Shown here: piece after piece, positions 24,901 through 35,200 of the stretch | How the letters are laid out: the number at the start of each line of letters is the position of its first letter | How positions within the stretch are numbered: position 1 is the first letter of the stretch | Assembly: GCA_021234535.1 (NCBI GenBank) | Contig: CM037843.1 | Location: 26,009,911 to 26,073,910, forward strand | Source: Stichopus chloronotus | Taxonomy: Eukaryota > Echinodermata > Holothuroidea > Aspidochirotida > Stichopodidae | DNA length: 64,000 nucleotides | Direction: 5' to 3' | Position numbers and translations under genes: made by a program | The notes under the pieces: model-generated | What the model saw: the letters and a program-made list of their open reading frames with translations, nothing else | What the model was told of the DNA's origin: nothing | The model's database searches: none

Positions 24901-27900
24901 ATATACTATGCGGGGTAATGAGATAAAAAGCTCAAAAACGCGCATGCATGATTACGTCATTGTGGCTGTGGATATCATTGAACTAGAGACAATGCAAAAC
25001 CCGGGACACACTGCTACGACAACCTGCGACACAAAGGCGACCACCCACAGCGTCTGCTGTGGTCGTGGCGGTGTTACCGGTTCCACGAGTAGAGTTCAGT
25101 TGTGTCGTAAGCCGTCGCTGGGCCCGATTAAATATGTTCAATTGCAGTCGGGTGCAGTCGGTGCATTTTAAGTCCTGTTCAAACCGCCACGAGTACCAAA
25201 GTGTCTACTCAGGTGCGTAGCCAAGGACTAGAGGGGGTGACGGAGGCGACTGTCCCAGTCCCCCTGGGCCATATTGTGGTATTTTTCATTGAGGACTTCA
25301 CCAGAAATACCCAGGAGCATGGGCATAGCCAGGGAAAGGAGGTAATATCGCTAAATAGTAATTCCCTCAATTTATGCGGCAGGCCTACCAAGGCAGAGGT
25401 GGAATGCAGGGTTGGGAGCATGTATATGTATGCATGTAAAACATCAAGGAAGCCCTTATCTGCTGTCTGAGTGGTTTGTAGAGCCAAACGTTTCTTTGAA
25501 TGCTCATCTCGGCATTGCATCATTTTTCACAGACTACTTGTTTTCTCAGTAATTGCAAAATTGCAGACATGAGATCTATATTTCAAAGCTGGGTCCATGC
25601 AGCTGAAAAGACACAGGAAGGGCTATTTCCAGCCATCTAGGGGGTTTGTAAAACTCAAAATTTTCTTGTACGCTCTGCGCCAACGGATGGTGGCGCTCTG
25701 CTTAGATAGTCTTCACGAGTTCACACCCCCCTTGGCATATTCCTGGCTACGCCCCTGTGCCTACTATTTATGTAAATTGTTATATTATTGTAAAACGACG
25801 GAAGGTTGCAGATCTGCAGATTTCACAATTTTCCGGGGAAGCATCCCCTCGGACCCCTAGCAACTGAATGCTTACGGCATCCCCCCAGCCGCTTCCGTAT
25901 TTGGAAAAAGGTCCACATCTTGGAAAAAAGACCCACCCCTCCTCATGGGCTGGCCACGGGCCTGTATTTAAATGCATTTTTGACTGTCAAAATATGACTT
26001 GTAATATTGACATGTTTAAAAATGCAAACACATTTAGAAATTAAGAGTGTTTCTCCTTCAAGTAGATTCGTTCTGCATCTTCTGATTTATCTGCCAACAG
26101 TATTATCTTCTTTCCATTAATGAACATTTTCAGGTAGCTTTTCCCATGCCTAGTGAATGAGAGATCGGAATGAAGGATTGAGTTCCAAGTTTGAAGAATG
26201 CTTTGGAAAAGTTCTTGAAAGAAGTAGTTGCAGGATGTGGGGTTTTGTCTTGCAGATTTGTTTACTTGGGGTCCTAGATAGGGATGTAATTGTCCTGATA
26301 TTTTTTTTTAAATAAACTAACTTTGTTTTTTTCCTGTCTATTGCCCCAGTTTCAAGAGTGGCCCATGCCTATGGACCTCAGACGAGACCTCATCTGATCA
26401 GTGCAGAGAACATGAAGGTGGGAATGGATGCACAGAGGTCACCACATAAACGAGAAAGGCACGAAGGAGTAGAAGAGAGGCTTGAAAATATGGAATCATT
26501 CTTGAAACTGAGGAAAGGTATGATCTTTCCTTGAAAAGCATAACATATTCTTCTGATACATCTGTGGAAACCAAGATCTGAAGATATTCCCCGGCTTAAG
26601 TGATCACCACTGACCATCTTGTTATTGTAACATAACATTCCTACTAAGTGTAAAGTATACTGATTGCTTCTGCTACATAATCCTGATCATATATTTCTAC
26701 TTGTAGGGAAGTCTAAATTTGGAAATACTTTATTGTATTACATAATTATATATAACAGTGAGTGGCCATGACAGCAAGGCTCTCTGAATAGAGAGGTCAA
26801 AGCAACATCATCTCGCTAATATCTCCTTCCATGAGTCTTCAGTCAGTAGCAAGCCTTCAACATTACGAAATGTATGAAAGTTGCATCAGAGGCACAGAGA
26901 TAATGACTTTCTCTGTGTCTTTACCTGTTTCTTCTCAGGCTTATGTGAAGCAAAAATGGCAACCTCTGTGGCTTTATTTGATCACTGAACACTGGTTTGT
27001 GTCAAATGAATGTTAAATTGTCATGTTGTTGATTTATTTGCAAATGATGATTCAGTTTGACTACTTGAATAAAATTGGTTTGATCTTGAAACTGTCAATC
27101 TCATTTTGCAAACTGGAAACTGTGAGTACTTGACATAATTGCACAAATCCTTTTTCGTAAAATTTTACATCAATTGTCATTTTCTTTGAGATTTCTATTG
27201 CAAGAATGTTTTAGGTGAGTCCAAATTAATTTTAAAAGTGCATAGATCATCTAGGCCCTATTAAAGACCTGCAAGCCTCACCCAAAAGAATATACACCAA
27301 TCTAGTTTGTTTTACAAGAATAGTGAAGACAGGTGAACGTTTTCTTCATTAAAATCAATCTATTCAAAGAACGATTGAAATAAGAAATTTTCTTCCAAAG
27401 TTTTTTCCAGTGCATCAGGGAGTGGTCAATGATAATTTAAACTTTCAGATCCCAGTATTTCTTAATGTACTGCAGAATGTGTTACTTTGAGAATGTTCAC
27501 CAGTGTGTATATGATTATGAAAAGTGACGAGGTTCAAGACATTATTTGCATAGGTTACAAAAATGCCGATGCATTGGATAGACTGACTGATTTGTTCAAA
27601 TGCAAAAAGATTTTTTGTTTTTTAATCAAAAACTAATATGAGACTGTTTAACTGAATCACGTAGCCATCTAACCTTACTTCATGTTAAAGTTGGTTTCTT
27701 ATTTTGAAGAGTAGTGGTTTGTAGTTTCCCTACATTCAGCTATTCTGTGCAACTTTTAAATTCTACATTTTCCATTTCACCATCACAGGACAAAAGGTTC
27801 CTGAGAATGTTTATCAAAGAATTAAAGTTCTTGAAGAGAGAATCCTTCAACTGGAAAGTCTGTCACCAGAATATTTTTCAATATCTGTGAGTTTAATCCT

Positions 27901-30900
27901 ATAGCATTGTTTACATTTAATTCACCCTACCCAATAGTTGCCATAAATCTGTAGGAGCAGTTGGTGTCTTTCTCAGTAATTGTTATATTTGCCTGCTGTT
28001 GGCAGGCTGTTTGGGTGGGTCGGATGAAAATCAAACTTGGTATGTTGGTCTGCCATATTGAGAAGGTGTGCCCTTTTGTTTTTGGTGTAGATCAAAGGTC
28101 ATCTGGGGGCACTGGGCACCATACTCTGCAAACATTTGTAACAGGGTATATCCAGATGAAAAATCTTGAACAAAGTTCATATTTGGTATATAGATGCATT
28201 ATGGTAGTTGTGCCTTCGTGTCTTCAAGACTTTAGGGTCCAAGATCCAAATGGACCATTTGGAAATCATGGAGAATGCCTCTTCTCCTACAGACTGTATG
28301 GTATTTAATTGAAATTGTGTCACATTACTACTATGGTAGAGGTTCTCTCAGGTTGTTCAGGATTATTGTGCCCATATGGGCCCTATGGACCATTTCATAA
28401 AATCATGCAAAATGTTTCTTTTCTGCATATTTTGCTTTACAGTGTGAAATGTGTCTCAAATTAACATTGTGGTAGTGGAACTTTGGGTGTTCAGGATTTT
28501 TGGGTCCATGGTCCAAATGGGCCCTTTCATGAAAAGCATCCAAAGTGCTTGTTCTACTACATATTCTGAGTTATTCAGTTGAAAGTGTGTCTCATTACCA
28601 CTATGGTAGTGGCTCCTTCACGTTGTCCAGGATTATTGGTCTCATATGGGGCCACACGGACCATTTATGAAATCATGCTTTTCTGCATGTTTTGCTTTAC
28701 AGTGTGCAATGTTTGTCAAATTAGCAGTGTGGTAGTGGAACCTGAGGTGTTCAAGATTTTTAGGTCCATACACAGTTACATGTATACCTGGTATGAGCAC
28801 GAGTGTCGGCTTTTAAGTTACTGAACACTGTAAGTTGAAAAAGACCTTAAAAAAATACTAACACAAAATGATGTTTATATTTGAAAGAGGATATTGTCAT
28901 CTGGTCTTCCAAGATTTCACAGAATTTGAACTTTAAAGAAGAGGTGTAAGCAGTATTATACATTGAGTTTAAGGTTTATTTGGTGCTTCTATAATTTTTA
29001 CATTAAAAAATTATCAAGGTGGAACAAAGAATGACATTTAAGTATTTGCAATGAAAATTGTTATAAAAAAAAGCAAGAACTTGTGTTTTTTTTTAAATAG
29101 TAACATAAAGAGTCAAATGTTACCTTCCAAAAGTGGTCCATGCTAAAACTGGCTTTAGTTCATCATGTTATAAGGAAACTCAGTCGTATGATGGGGAATA
29201 CACTCCATCTGATATTAAACACATGGTATCTTCACAGACCTTTTGGTCAAGGAGCAATTACTTAAATTCAACTCGAGTACTTTTAACTTAATTAAGAAAA
29301 AATTTACGTTTTTTTTTTGTCCAATATGCAAATTGCAAGAGCAGTACTCCATGAATTAATATCGTCTTCCTCGGAAATTTGTTGAAATTCCTGTTGTCAT
29401 TATCGTAGATGTGGAGATCAATTGTTGTGACACTGGAAACTGAAGAGACTCTCCAGTCTTTTTTTAAGAACAGTTTTCATTGAAGCTGTCCTTTCCATGT
29501 TAACACATCAGAGTTATTTCTTCCTGTCACTGACAAGTTGTAGCTTCGGAATGATATCTGTCATAAATAACATCACCACCCCCCATCCCCTCCTCCACTC
29601 CCTTCAAGACTGCTGCTTTCAGTCCTGGGTCACAGTTTGGCTTTGAAAGAACAAGAAATGCATGACTGAAAATTTGAGATCACTCCTCTATACAATGCTC
29701 TATTTGCTATACTTCATATGCATGACCTTTTTATGAACTACATAATGGATGATGAATACTTTCAGCTGGAATGTTAGTAAGCTGTTCTTGTGAGTACCAC
29801 CAGGGACATAAATAATGTAGTCTCTTTTGGAATGATTGGAGGTTTTGGAGACACAATGAGTCAGTGAACAGCAATAACAATGTACTAAATATGCATACCT
29901 TTGCACATGCTGTGAGGTTAGTGCATGATCTCTGCTTATATGCATATCACTCTTTGGAAATGGATGGGTAGAAACCAAATCAACCCTACAGATTTGAAGG
30001 ATCAAAAGTGTACAATAAAGCTAACAAGATAATATTATGTAACATGGCTCGAGGGAATACAATCGTTAATTTAAGATACAACAAGGTGAAATTTCTTAGT
30101 GTGGACGTAGGAAAACAAAGTGGAAGTAATAAACATAACTTTTTTTTAATGTGACAAAGGAGATACATAAAATAAACAGTACTGCAGCTCTAAACATTAT
30201 GAAGCACACACATTTGAATGGATTTAGAAAGCCCATATATCTTCTAGTGTTTTTAAACAATCAAACTAAAATTGGAAGAGAAAGAATCTTAAATGAAAAG
30301 GAATCCTCAAACATGAGAGTATAAACCCAATTGATAAGTCACAAAGAAAAAATATCTAATGTCAGTATACTGAACTCAATCCACAAGTGCATTATAGCAG
30401 TTGTGAAATGAGGGAGATTTGTACAGTGTAGGTTTTCACCAAAATTTCCAGGTTGAAAATGTTAAAGCCACTTTATAATGGTCAAAACTGATAGAGAAAT
30501 ACACTCCTTTTGTGTAGTTCCAGGAAAATACCCCTACTGTAATTTTGTGAGTTCTAATTACGCTGACAGACGTCAATATCTGTCACCAAGGATTTTAATC
30601 AAAGCATGCCTTGGTCACATGGATGACATGTTAAAAATGATACAAATCTCCATGCTACAGCTCACAGATCTTTGTGTTACAAATAGACACAATTCTTTCT
30701 GTATTAATGTTCCACCAATTTCCTTTCTGATGTGAAATCTCTTTTATTTTGTTTTTTTTTTCAACAACAATCTTATTTTTTGTCTAAGCTTTTTTCTTTC
30801 TCATTTGTAAACAGCCATCAGCATTCAAACGTCAGAGACTGAGCCAGTCAACATCAGATGACACCGACTTAGATGAGATCAACGGCAGAATAAAACAACT

Positions 30901-30961
30901 CGAAGAGTTTCTCAAAAAGAAGAAAGGCAGCCCCAATACAGACAGCAAATCTCCTACCTAG
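18919..30961 (+). CDS. MBIP: MBIP, MAP3K12-binding inhibitory protein 1 (ATAC complex subunit)
   Basis: Seven exons: 18919-18978, 22552-22662, 22928-23038, 24447-24612, 26350-26517, 27789-27886, 30815-30961; 861 nt, 286 aa plus TAG. MBIP is a nuclear leucine-zipper protein that binds and inhibits the kinase MAP3K12/DLK and is a stable subunit of the ATAC (Gcn5/PCAF) histone acetyltransferase complex. Conserved blocks are unmistakable: IDRRIQAFMSRKQAEVNEAN, CREFC, GENSCARTD, SHVK-VSRV, YGPQTRP, VEERLENMESFLKLR, VYQRIKVLEERILQLE, LSPEYF, INGRIKQLEEFLKKK. The two C-terminal heptad regions correspond to the human leucine zippers. It is shorter than human (344 aa), mostly from the variable linker at residues 58-94. 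Exon 1 is the weakest part: it fits in phase and resembles the human helix REVLYEIFRSLHTLVGQL only loosely. Tail-to-tail with KIZ. Confidence 0.94.
18979..19587. other. MBIP intron 1, left part
   Basis: AT-rich, nothing recognised up to the hAT element. ACTGAAGTCC/GAGGCTGAAGTCC words near 19508-19531 form a short local repeat. Confidence 0.5.
19596..21260. mobile_element. Non-autonomous hAT transposon, 1665 bp, with perfect 8-bp target duplication
   Basis: Left end CAGTGTCGG, right end (reverse complement) CAGTGTTGA, the classic hAT CAGTG terminus. The 8 bp GTCACAGC is repeated exactly at 19588-19595 and 21261-21268, the target-site duplication length of hAT elements. Subterminal regions (19610-19800 and 21050-21240) are dense in the word GAGTC/GACTC in both orientations, as expected for transposase-binding subterminal repeats. 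The interior has no transposase-like open frame, so the element is non-autonomous. It lies in MBIP intron 1. Confidence 0.9.
21269..22551. other. MBIP intron 1, right part
   Basis: AT-rich with short CTTGTGGAACTT direct repeats near 21970-21995. A 22-nt segment at 22127-22148 has splice-like edges but the wrong phase for MBIP. Nothing else recognised. Confidence 0.5.
22552..22662 (+). CDS. MBIP: MBIP exon 2
   Basis: 37 codons, phase 0 both sides, acceptor TCTTTCCAG and donor GTAAAT. LANSLEKHVSSLQ aligns with human LLFSALEQHILYLQ. Confidence 0.85.
22928..23038 (+). CDS. MBIP: MBIP exon 3
   Basis: 37 codons, phase 0 both sides, acceptor GATATGCAG, donor GTAAGT. Variable acidic linker ending NPELVQIVASSSE, equivalent to human DPEVVQIKAGKAE. 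Confidence 0.88.
24447..24612 (+). CDS. MBIP: MBIP exon 4 (conserved core)
   Basis: 55 codons plus one base; acceptor CACTGCAG, donor GTCTGT. Encodes IDRRIQAFMSRKQAEVNEAN, CREFC and ENSCARTDSVF, the most conserved part of MBIP, with two conserved Cys. Confidence 0.95.
24676..25964. mobile_element. Candidate hAT-like element with 5-bp duplication, hosting a nested hAT
   Basis: The ends CAGGCCGGTAACCAGG and (reverse complement of the right end) CAGGCCCGTGGCCAGC match at 12 of 16 positions. TATTT flanks both sides (24671-24675 and 25965-25969). A 5-bp duplication fits the hAT5 type rather than the common 8-bp hAT type. It is locally G+C-richer than the surrounding intron. No transposase frame. 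Less certain than the nested element because the duplication is short and AT-rich. Confidence 0.55.
25210..25757. mobile_element. Nested non-autonomous hAT element, 548 bp
   Basis: The terminal repeats CAGGTGCGTAGCCAAGGA and (reverse complement) CAGGGGCGTAGCCAGGAA agree at 15 of 18 positions. The flanking octamers TGTCTACT (25202-25209) and TGCCTACT (25758-25765) match 7 of 8, an aged hAT target duplication. It sits inside the 24676-25964 element, so it inserted later. Open frames within are not transposase-like. Confidence 0.82.
26350..26517 (+). CDS. MBIP: MBIP exon 5
   Basis: Acceptor GCCCCAG, donor GTATGA, phase 1 in and out. Translates VSRVAHAYGPQTRPH, then a Lys/Arg-rich linker and VEERLENMESFLKLRK, the first zipper. 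Confidence 0.95.
27789..27886 (+). CDS. MBIP: MBIP exon 6 (leucine zipper)
   Basis: Acceptor CATCACAG, donor GTGAGT. VPENVYQRIKVLEERILQLE followed by LSPEYFSIS matches human PRDIYQRIKKLEDKILELE, GISPEYFQSVS. Confidence 0.95.
27887..30814. other. MBIP intron 6
   Basis: 2.9 kb; contains the tandem repeat at 28150-28790. The remainder (28800-30800) is AT-rich with a C-rich patch at 29575-29605. No exon or element boundaries seen. Confidence 0.55.
28150..28790. repeat. Degenerate tandem repeat, about 133-bp unit
   Basis: The anchor TTCAGGATTTTTGGGTCC and its variants recur near 28224, 28358, 28491, 28627 and 28752, each followed by a segment like CAAATGGGCCC and then GTGGTAGTGGAAC. The same family occurs inverted in KIZ at 35090-35650. 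Confidence 0.75.
30815..30961 (+). CDS. MBIP: MBIP exon 7 and stop
   Basis: 48 codons plus TAG; acceptor TGTAAACAG. A basic patch FKRQRL, then the second zipper LDEINGRIKQLEEFLKKKK. Human equivalent: KRRKVQ, LAELDEKISALKQALLRK. Confidence 0.93.
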   Translation, partial: PSAFKRQRLSQSTSDDTDLDEINGRIKQLEEFLKKKKGSPNTDSKSPT

Positions 30962-31545
30962 TGAAGATTGAACCTGTAGTTTTTCTCATCAAAGGCAAAG
31001 GGAGAAAAGGCAAACAAAGATAAGCCAGTGACATTTGTTTAAGCTCTGAGAGGACCAATTATGACCAAGATGAAGATTTAAACTTCATGAAGATCCTGTG
31101 GAGAATGTATTGTTGACAAAGTAACAGCAATGAAACGTTGGGGAAGGCCAGATGTGAAATAATTGCAGTGCCATCAGACATGCCAGCCTAATGAAGACTT
31201 ATGCCGATGCTGGGATTGGAATTTTAAACTTAGGGAGATTGGCAACTTGTACCATGGTACATGTGAACAGATCTCAACTGGCTGTATGTAAACAAACGTC
31301 TGAATAACTTGAGTTCTCTAAATATATTTTGGATTGAAATGGTCTAACTCTTTCTGTCTGAAGTGTCTCTGAATGACTGAAGTTTGTTCATGAATTAATC
31401 TTGAATGTAGTTGGTCTTTTGATGAAACTGGGTGACACTAGGGGATGGCACCAACATGATCCAGTTTGGATTTTGGGAACAATCAAATGATGACATTGTT
31501 CGCCACTTTTGAGAATCCATCAAAAGCAAAATCTAAAGCTACAGC

Positions 31546-31551
31546 AATAAA
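31546..31551 (+). terminator. Probable MBIP polyadenylation signal
   Basis: AATAAA 585 bp after the MBIP stop codon, in a stretch without open frames. It is the first canonical signal downstream of the stop that I found. Confidence 0.55.
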
Positions 31552-31896
31552 TTTCCATACAAGTGTAAAAGTGGTTTACTTCTTTTGTTTTATGCATTAA
31601 ACATACCAGGTTGTGCTTCTTTGGGACTTATGTTACTACAAGAGTACAACTGCACTTCTGATGTTAATGACTGCCATCCAACTAACAGCCTAACTCAGGA
31701 ATGTACCAATTTGGAGAAATAGTAGTTACATAATGACTTGACAGAATCAATACATTGATGTGCTGACTAAATGTTTGATTAAAAGAAAAGTTTCACTAGC
31801 ACTGTACAACTGTATCTCGGTTATCAACATCTACTTATCATATTAATGGCATTGTACTGGTATGGCACAGAACAGTGAGATTTTCAATAGCAGCTT

Positions 31897-31902
31897 TTTA
31901 TT
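31897..31902 (-). terminator. Probable KIZ polyadenylation signal
   Basis: AATAAA on the minus strand (TTTATT as written), 226 bp beyond the KIZ stop. With the MBIP signal at 31546 it leaves only about 345 bp between the two convergent transcripts. Confidence 0.5.
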
Positions 31903-32127
31903 GTCCCTGCTCCCTTGAATGGTAAACATTGAATCAAAGGAAACTTGTTACTAATAACTGCAATTTGACAATGCAAAATGTAAAACTTTTGCGAGGAGTA
32001 ACTCTAAAAGCACTGGAATGTTTGCAAAATTAGATGGTAACCATGGTAATCTCCTTCCTTTCCTCTGTTGTCGATGAAATGCAGCTCATGTCACTGGTTC
32101 CTTTCTATGCACCACGACCAATAGAGA

Positions 32128-32284
32128 TCAATCATAAAAATCAAAGTCGTCTTTGTCGTCTTCTCCTCCACCTGTTCCCATGGGAACGCTCATCTCCGAC
32201 TCCACATCTTCTAGATCTGACTCTTCCCCCCAAAATGCAGAGGACCTTTGCAAACGTTCACTCTTTCGACCAGACGACTTGAGA
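32128..32284 (-). CDS. KIZ: KIZ exon 14 and stop
   Basis: Acceptor ATCTGCAG, stop TGA at 32130-32128. SSAFWGEESDLEDVESEM and the terminal DDFDFYD are the kizuna C-terminal signature. Confidence 0.93.
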
Positions 32285-35200
32285 CTGCAGATGGAGAAAA
32301 AAAAATAATCACAAGAAAAGTGCAAAAAAGTCTAAATGCTTCCTTGCGATGGGTTTAAGCAAACTTAATTCTAAGAGGTAACTGATATTGCAAAACACAC
32401 ACGAATATTAGTGGTGATGTTGTTTGCTTGACTGCTATTTAATCATAATGCAAATGGAACGTTTCTCCTTATGTAACTTTTGTGAAACTTGTCAACCTTG
32501 CTAAGGAGGGGAATACCAACACTAGTCAGATACACCACAGGCTCATTACCATTAGTAGTGACAGATAGATCTGTTACCTGTTATCCATAGCAGATGGAAT
32601 GTAACCTCCATCCTCTCTGGGAGTCTCTGATGCTGAGCTGATGATGTCACTCTTCTCTGGAGATGAGATTTCTCCACTCCGATCTCTCGGTGTCAAGGTT
32701 TTCTTCCCAGTCTTGTTCTTCCCTTCATCTTCTTCGACTTCACCAAACACGTCAGATCCTCCCAGGGAGGACAAAACATTTCTCTTTGGTCTGTGAAGGT
32801 GTAATGTTTATGAGTCTATAATGACATAACTGAACATAACTCTTTGATACAAAAATGTTTATAAGCTTATGAAACAGTCTCATTATTAACATCTTTAATG
32901 GGAGCTTAAAGAAGGAAAATTTATTGCCAATATTTTGGTTCTTGACTTGACTTTCTACTCATGGTCTCTCCGGGGTGGTTATTTTATGGTTGAAAGGAAG
33001 ATTGCACCTAGAGGTAAATAAAGAATTAGTAAATCCTCCTTTAATTTAATTTGTAAGGCCTGACCTTCCCTTTGCCCCCCTCCTCACAATAAAAAAAGGA
33101 ATAAAAGAGTTCTACACAGTGGTTGACATTACCAAAGAACATATTTATCAGTATTGCATGGTTAACTGAATGAAACTCCCCAAAAGTAGGTTACGATATC
33201 AGAAGACTTTTATGTTTGCACTGTCTTGGAAACATATCTTTTAAAACTTGGGCAAGTCTAAAATGACATCAGTTAGTCTTATTTCCCAATATTAGTGCAT
33301 ACCACTCCTTCACAGAATCTAAACCATCTTGATACAATGAGATGTAAAACTATCTTCATATGAGGACATGTAAACCATCTTGGAACAAGGAGACGCTATC
33401 CTTGATATACAAGGAGACGAAAGTCATCTTTATACGAAGGAATGTAAATAGATGTAAAGGAATATGTAAACCATCTTGAACAAGAGGATGTGGACCATCT
33501 TGATACAAAGAGATTTAAGAAATCTTGATAGACTCTTGTAACATTTTCAACAATTCCTGTCAAGTTCAAGATAAGACACTGACCTGCCTCCAGAGGATCG
33601 TCCAGATGTCGGAGGAGTGACCATGGCAGCCTTCTCGATATCGTCATCATCCCCTTCGCTGATGCTCTCCTCTAGCTCAGCCAAGAGACCTTCTGCATCT
33701 TTTGTCTGATGAGAGACAGTTTCTTCTTTATTATCTTCATCCCTTCCTGACTTTGGTTGCATGTTTTGTAGCATCTGTTTGTAGGCATCAGTTTCTAAAT
33801 GAAAAATAATCACACTAATCGCCCGATACAATACTCAGTACAGTAATAAATTGTCTTTGATATGGCACAGTGAGAGAGTATTTCGAAGACAATGGTGAAA
33901 CCAGCAATCAGTTAATACCTATCATATTTACTTATTGACATCGCTAGAAGAACAATTAAATCATCAAAATTTACAAGTCAAAGGTTTATAAACTCCTTCA
34001 TTTAATAAACAATGTGAAAAACTGTCGCTATTCTTGTTTGCAGTTTCATGCTATGGAGCTACTCCATACGTTGAACGTTACTGATCCTCATGTAAGATAT
34101 GATCCTTATGAACTGATCCTTATTAGAGAAAATATAGGATCAATCTTGAGACACCCTAGGAAGAAACCCAGTGTCCTCCAAAAGGGGACTTTAATGGGAC
34201 AGTCACACCCCCCCCCCATTGAAAACTGCAGCTCCTCCCAAAATAGCGACTGCCACAAAAAGAAGAATTCCAGTCCCCTGAAAAAGCTTCAATGGACCAA
34301 AAAAGATTTTTAGTAGGCTATTGTCATTTTCTATAAATTGTCCTTGAGTGACACCCTTTTGCATCGCTAAGAATCTCAAATATCAACTAGAGCACCATTG
34401 GTGCAGAGGCTCATACCTCAAAATCCTGAAGGTACCATTTATGTATCATTATGTCAAATCATAGGCACCTCTGAGTATCATTATACCTAATCATCAACAT
34501 TGTACAAGAGAATCTGTAGGACTGCACAATTTTCAGAATTTCATAAACTTGTGCTCCAACAGTGCATAAGTTTGATCTTTGTCAATAAATTAAAGTTGTA
34601 AAAACTTTAATGGGTACTACCAAATAACAATGCTTATAATCAGCATCACTATTCACATCCAATAATTATGGAAACTGTCAATTTTTACTAATTTTTCTTA
34701 TTGGTTTGTACTGGCTATGGGTATATGAATTGGTACTAATGTGGAAAAGTAAATGGTCACGAGTTTTTCAAAATCAATTTAAATCATCAGCAACTCACTC
34801 ATTAGTGGTCATTTACATGTGACTCATAACGGGCCCTCCTAGTTGAATTTTGATCAGTTACTAAAAGTGGTATGTTTTGTGAAGACTAACTGAAGTTCAT
34901 GAAACAACTCAAAGTGCCCCTTTAAGTCCATATACTGGTCAACACACCTAAGGGCAATACAGAGTATCAGCTAGCATACCAACTATCACTGTCCAATTAC
35001 TCAATTATCATTCATGCACGATAGGGATATTTGAGATGTGTGAGACAGTTTAAAGGGGCACTGTAATGGGAGGAGAAGAAATTTGCAGAATTTAATAAAA
35101 TGGGCCATTGGGTCCACATGGGGTCTTGGACTACCAATTCCTGAACACCCTGAAGGGACCAATAATTGAGTATCATTGTGACAAACCATCAACATAGTAC

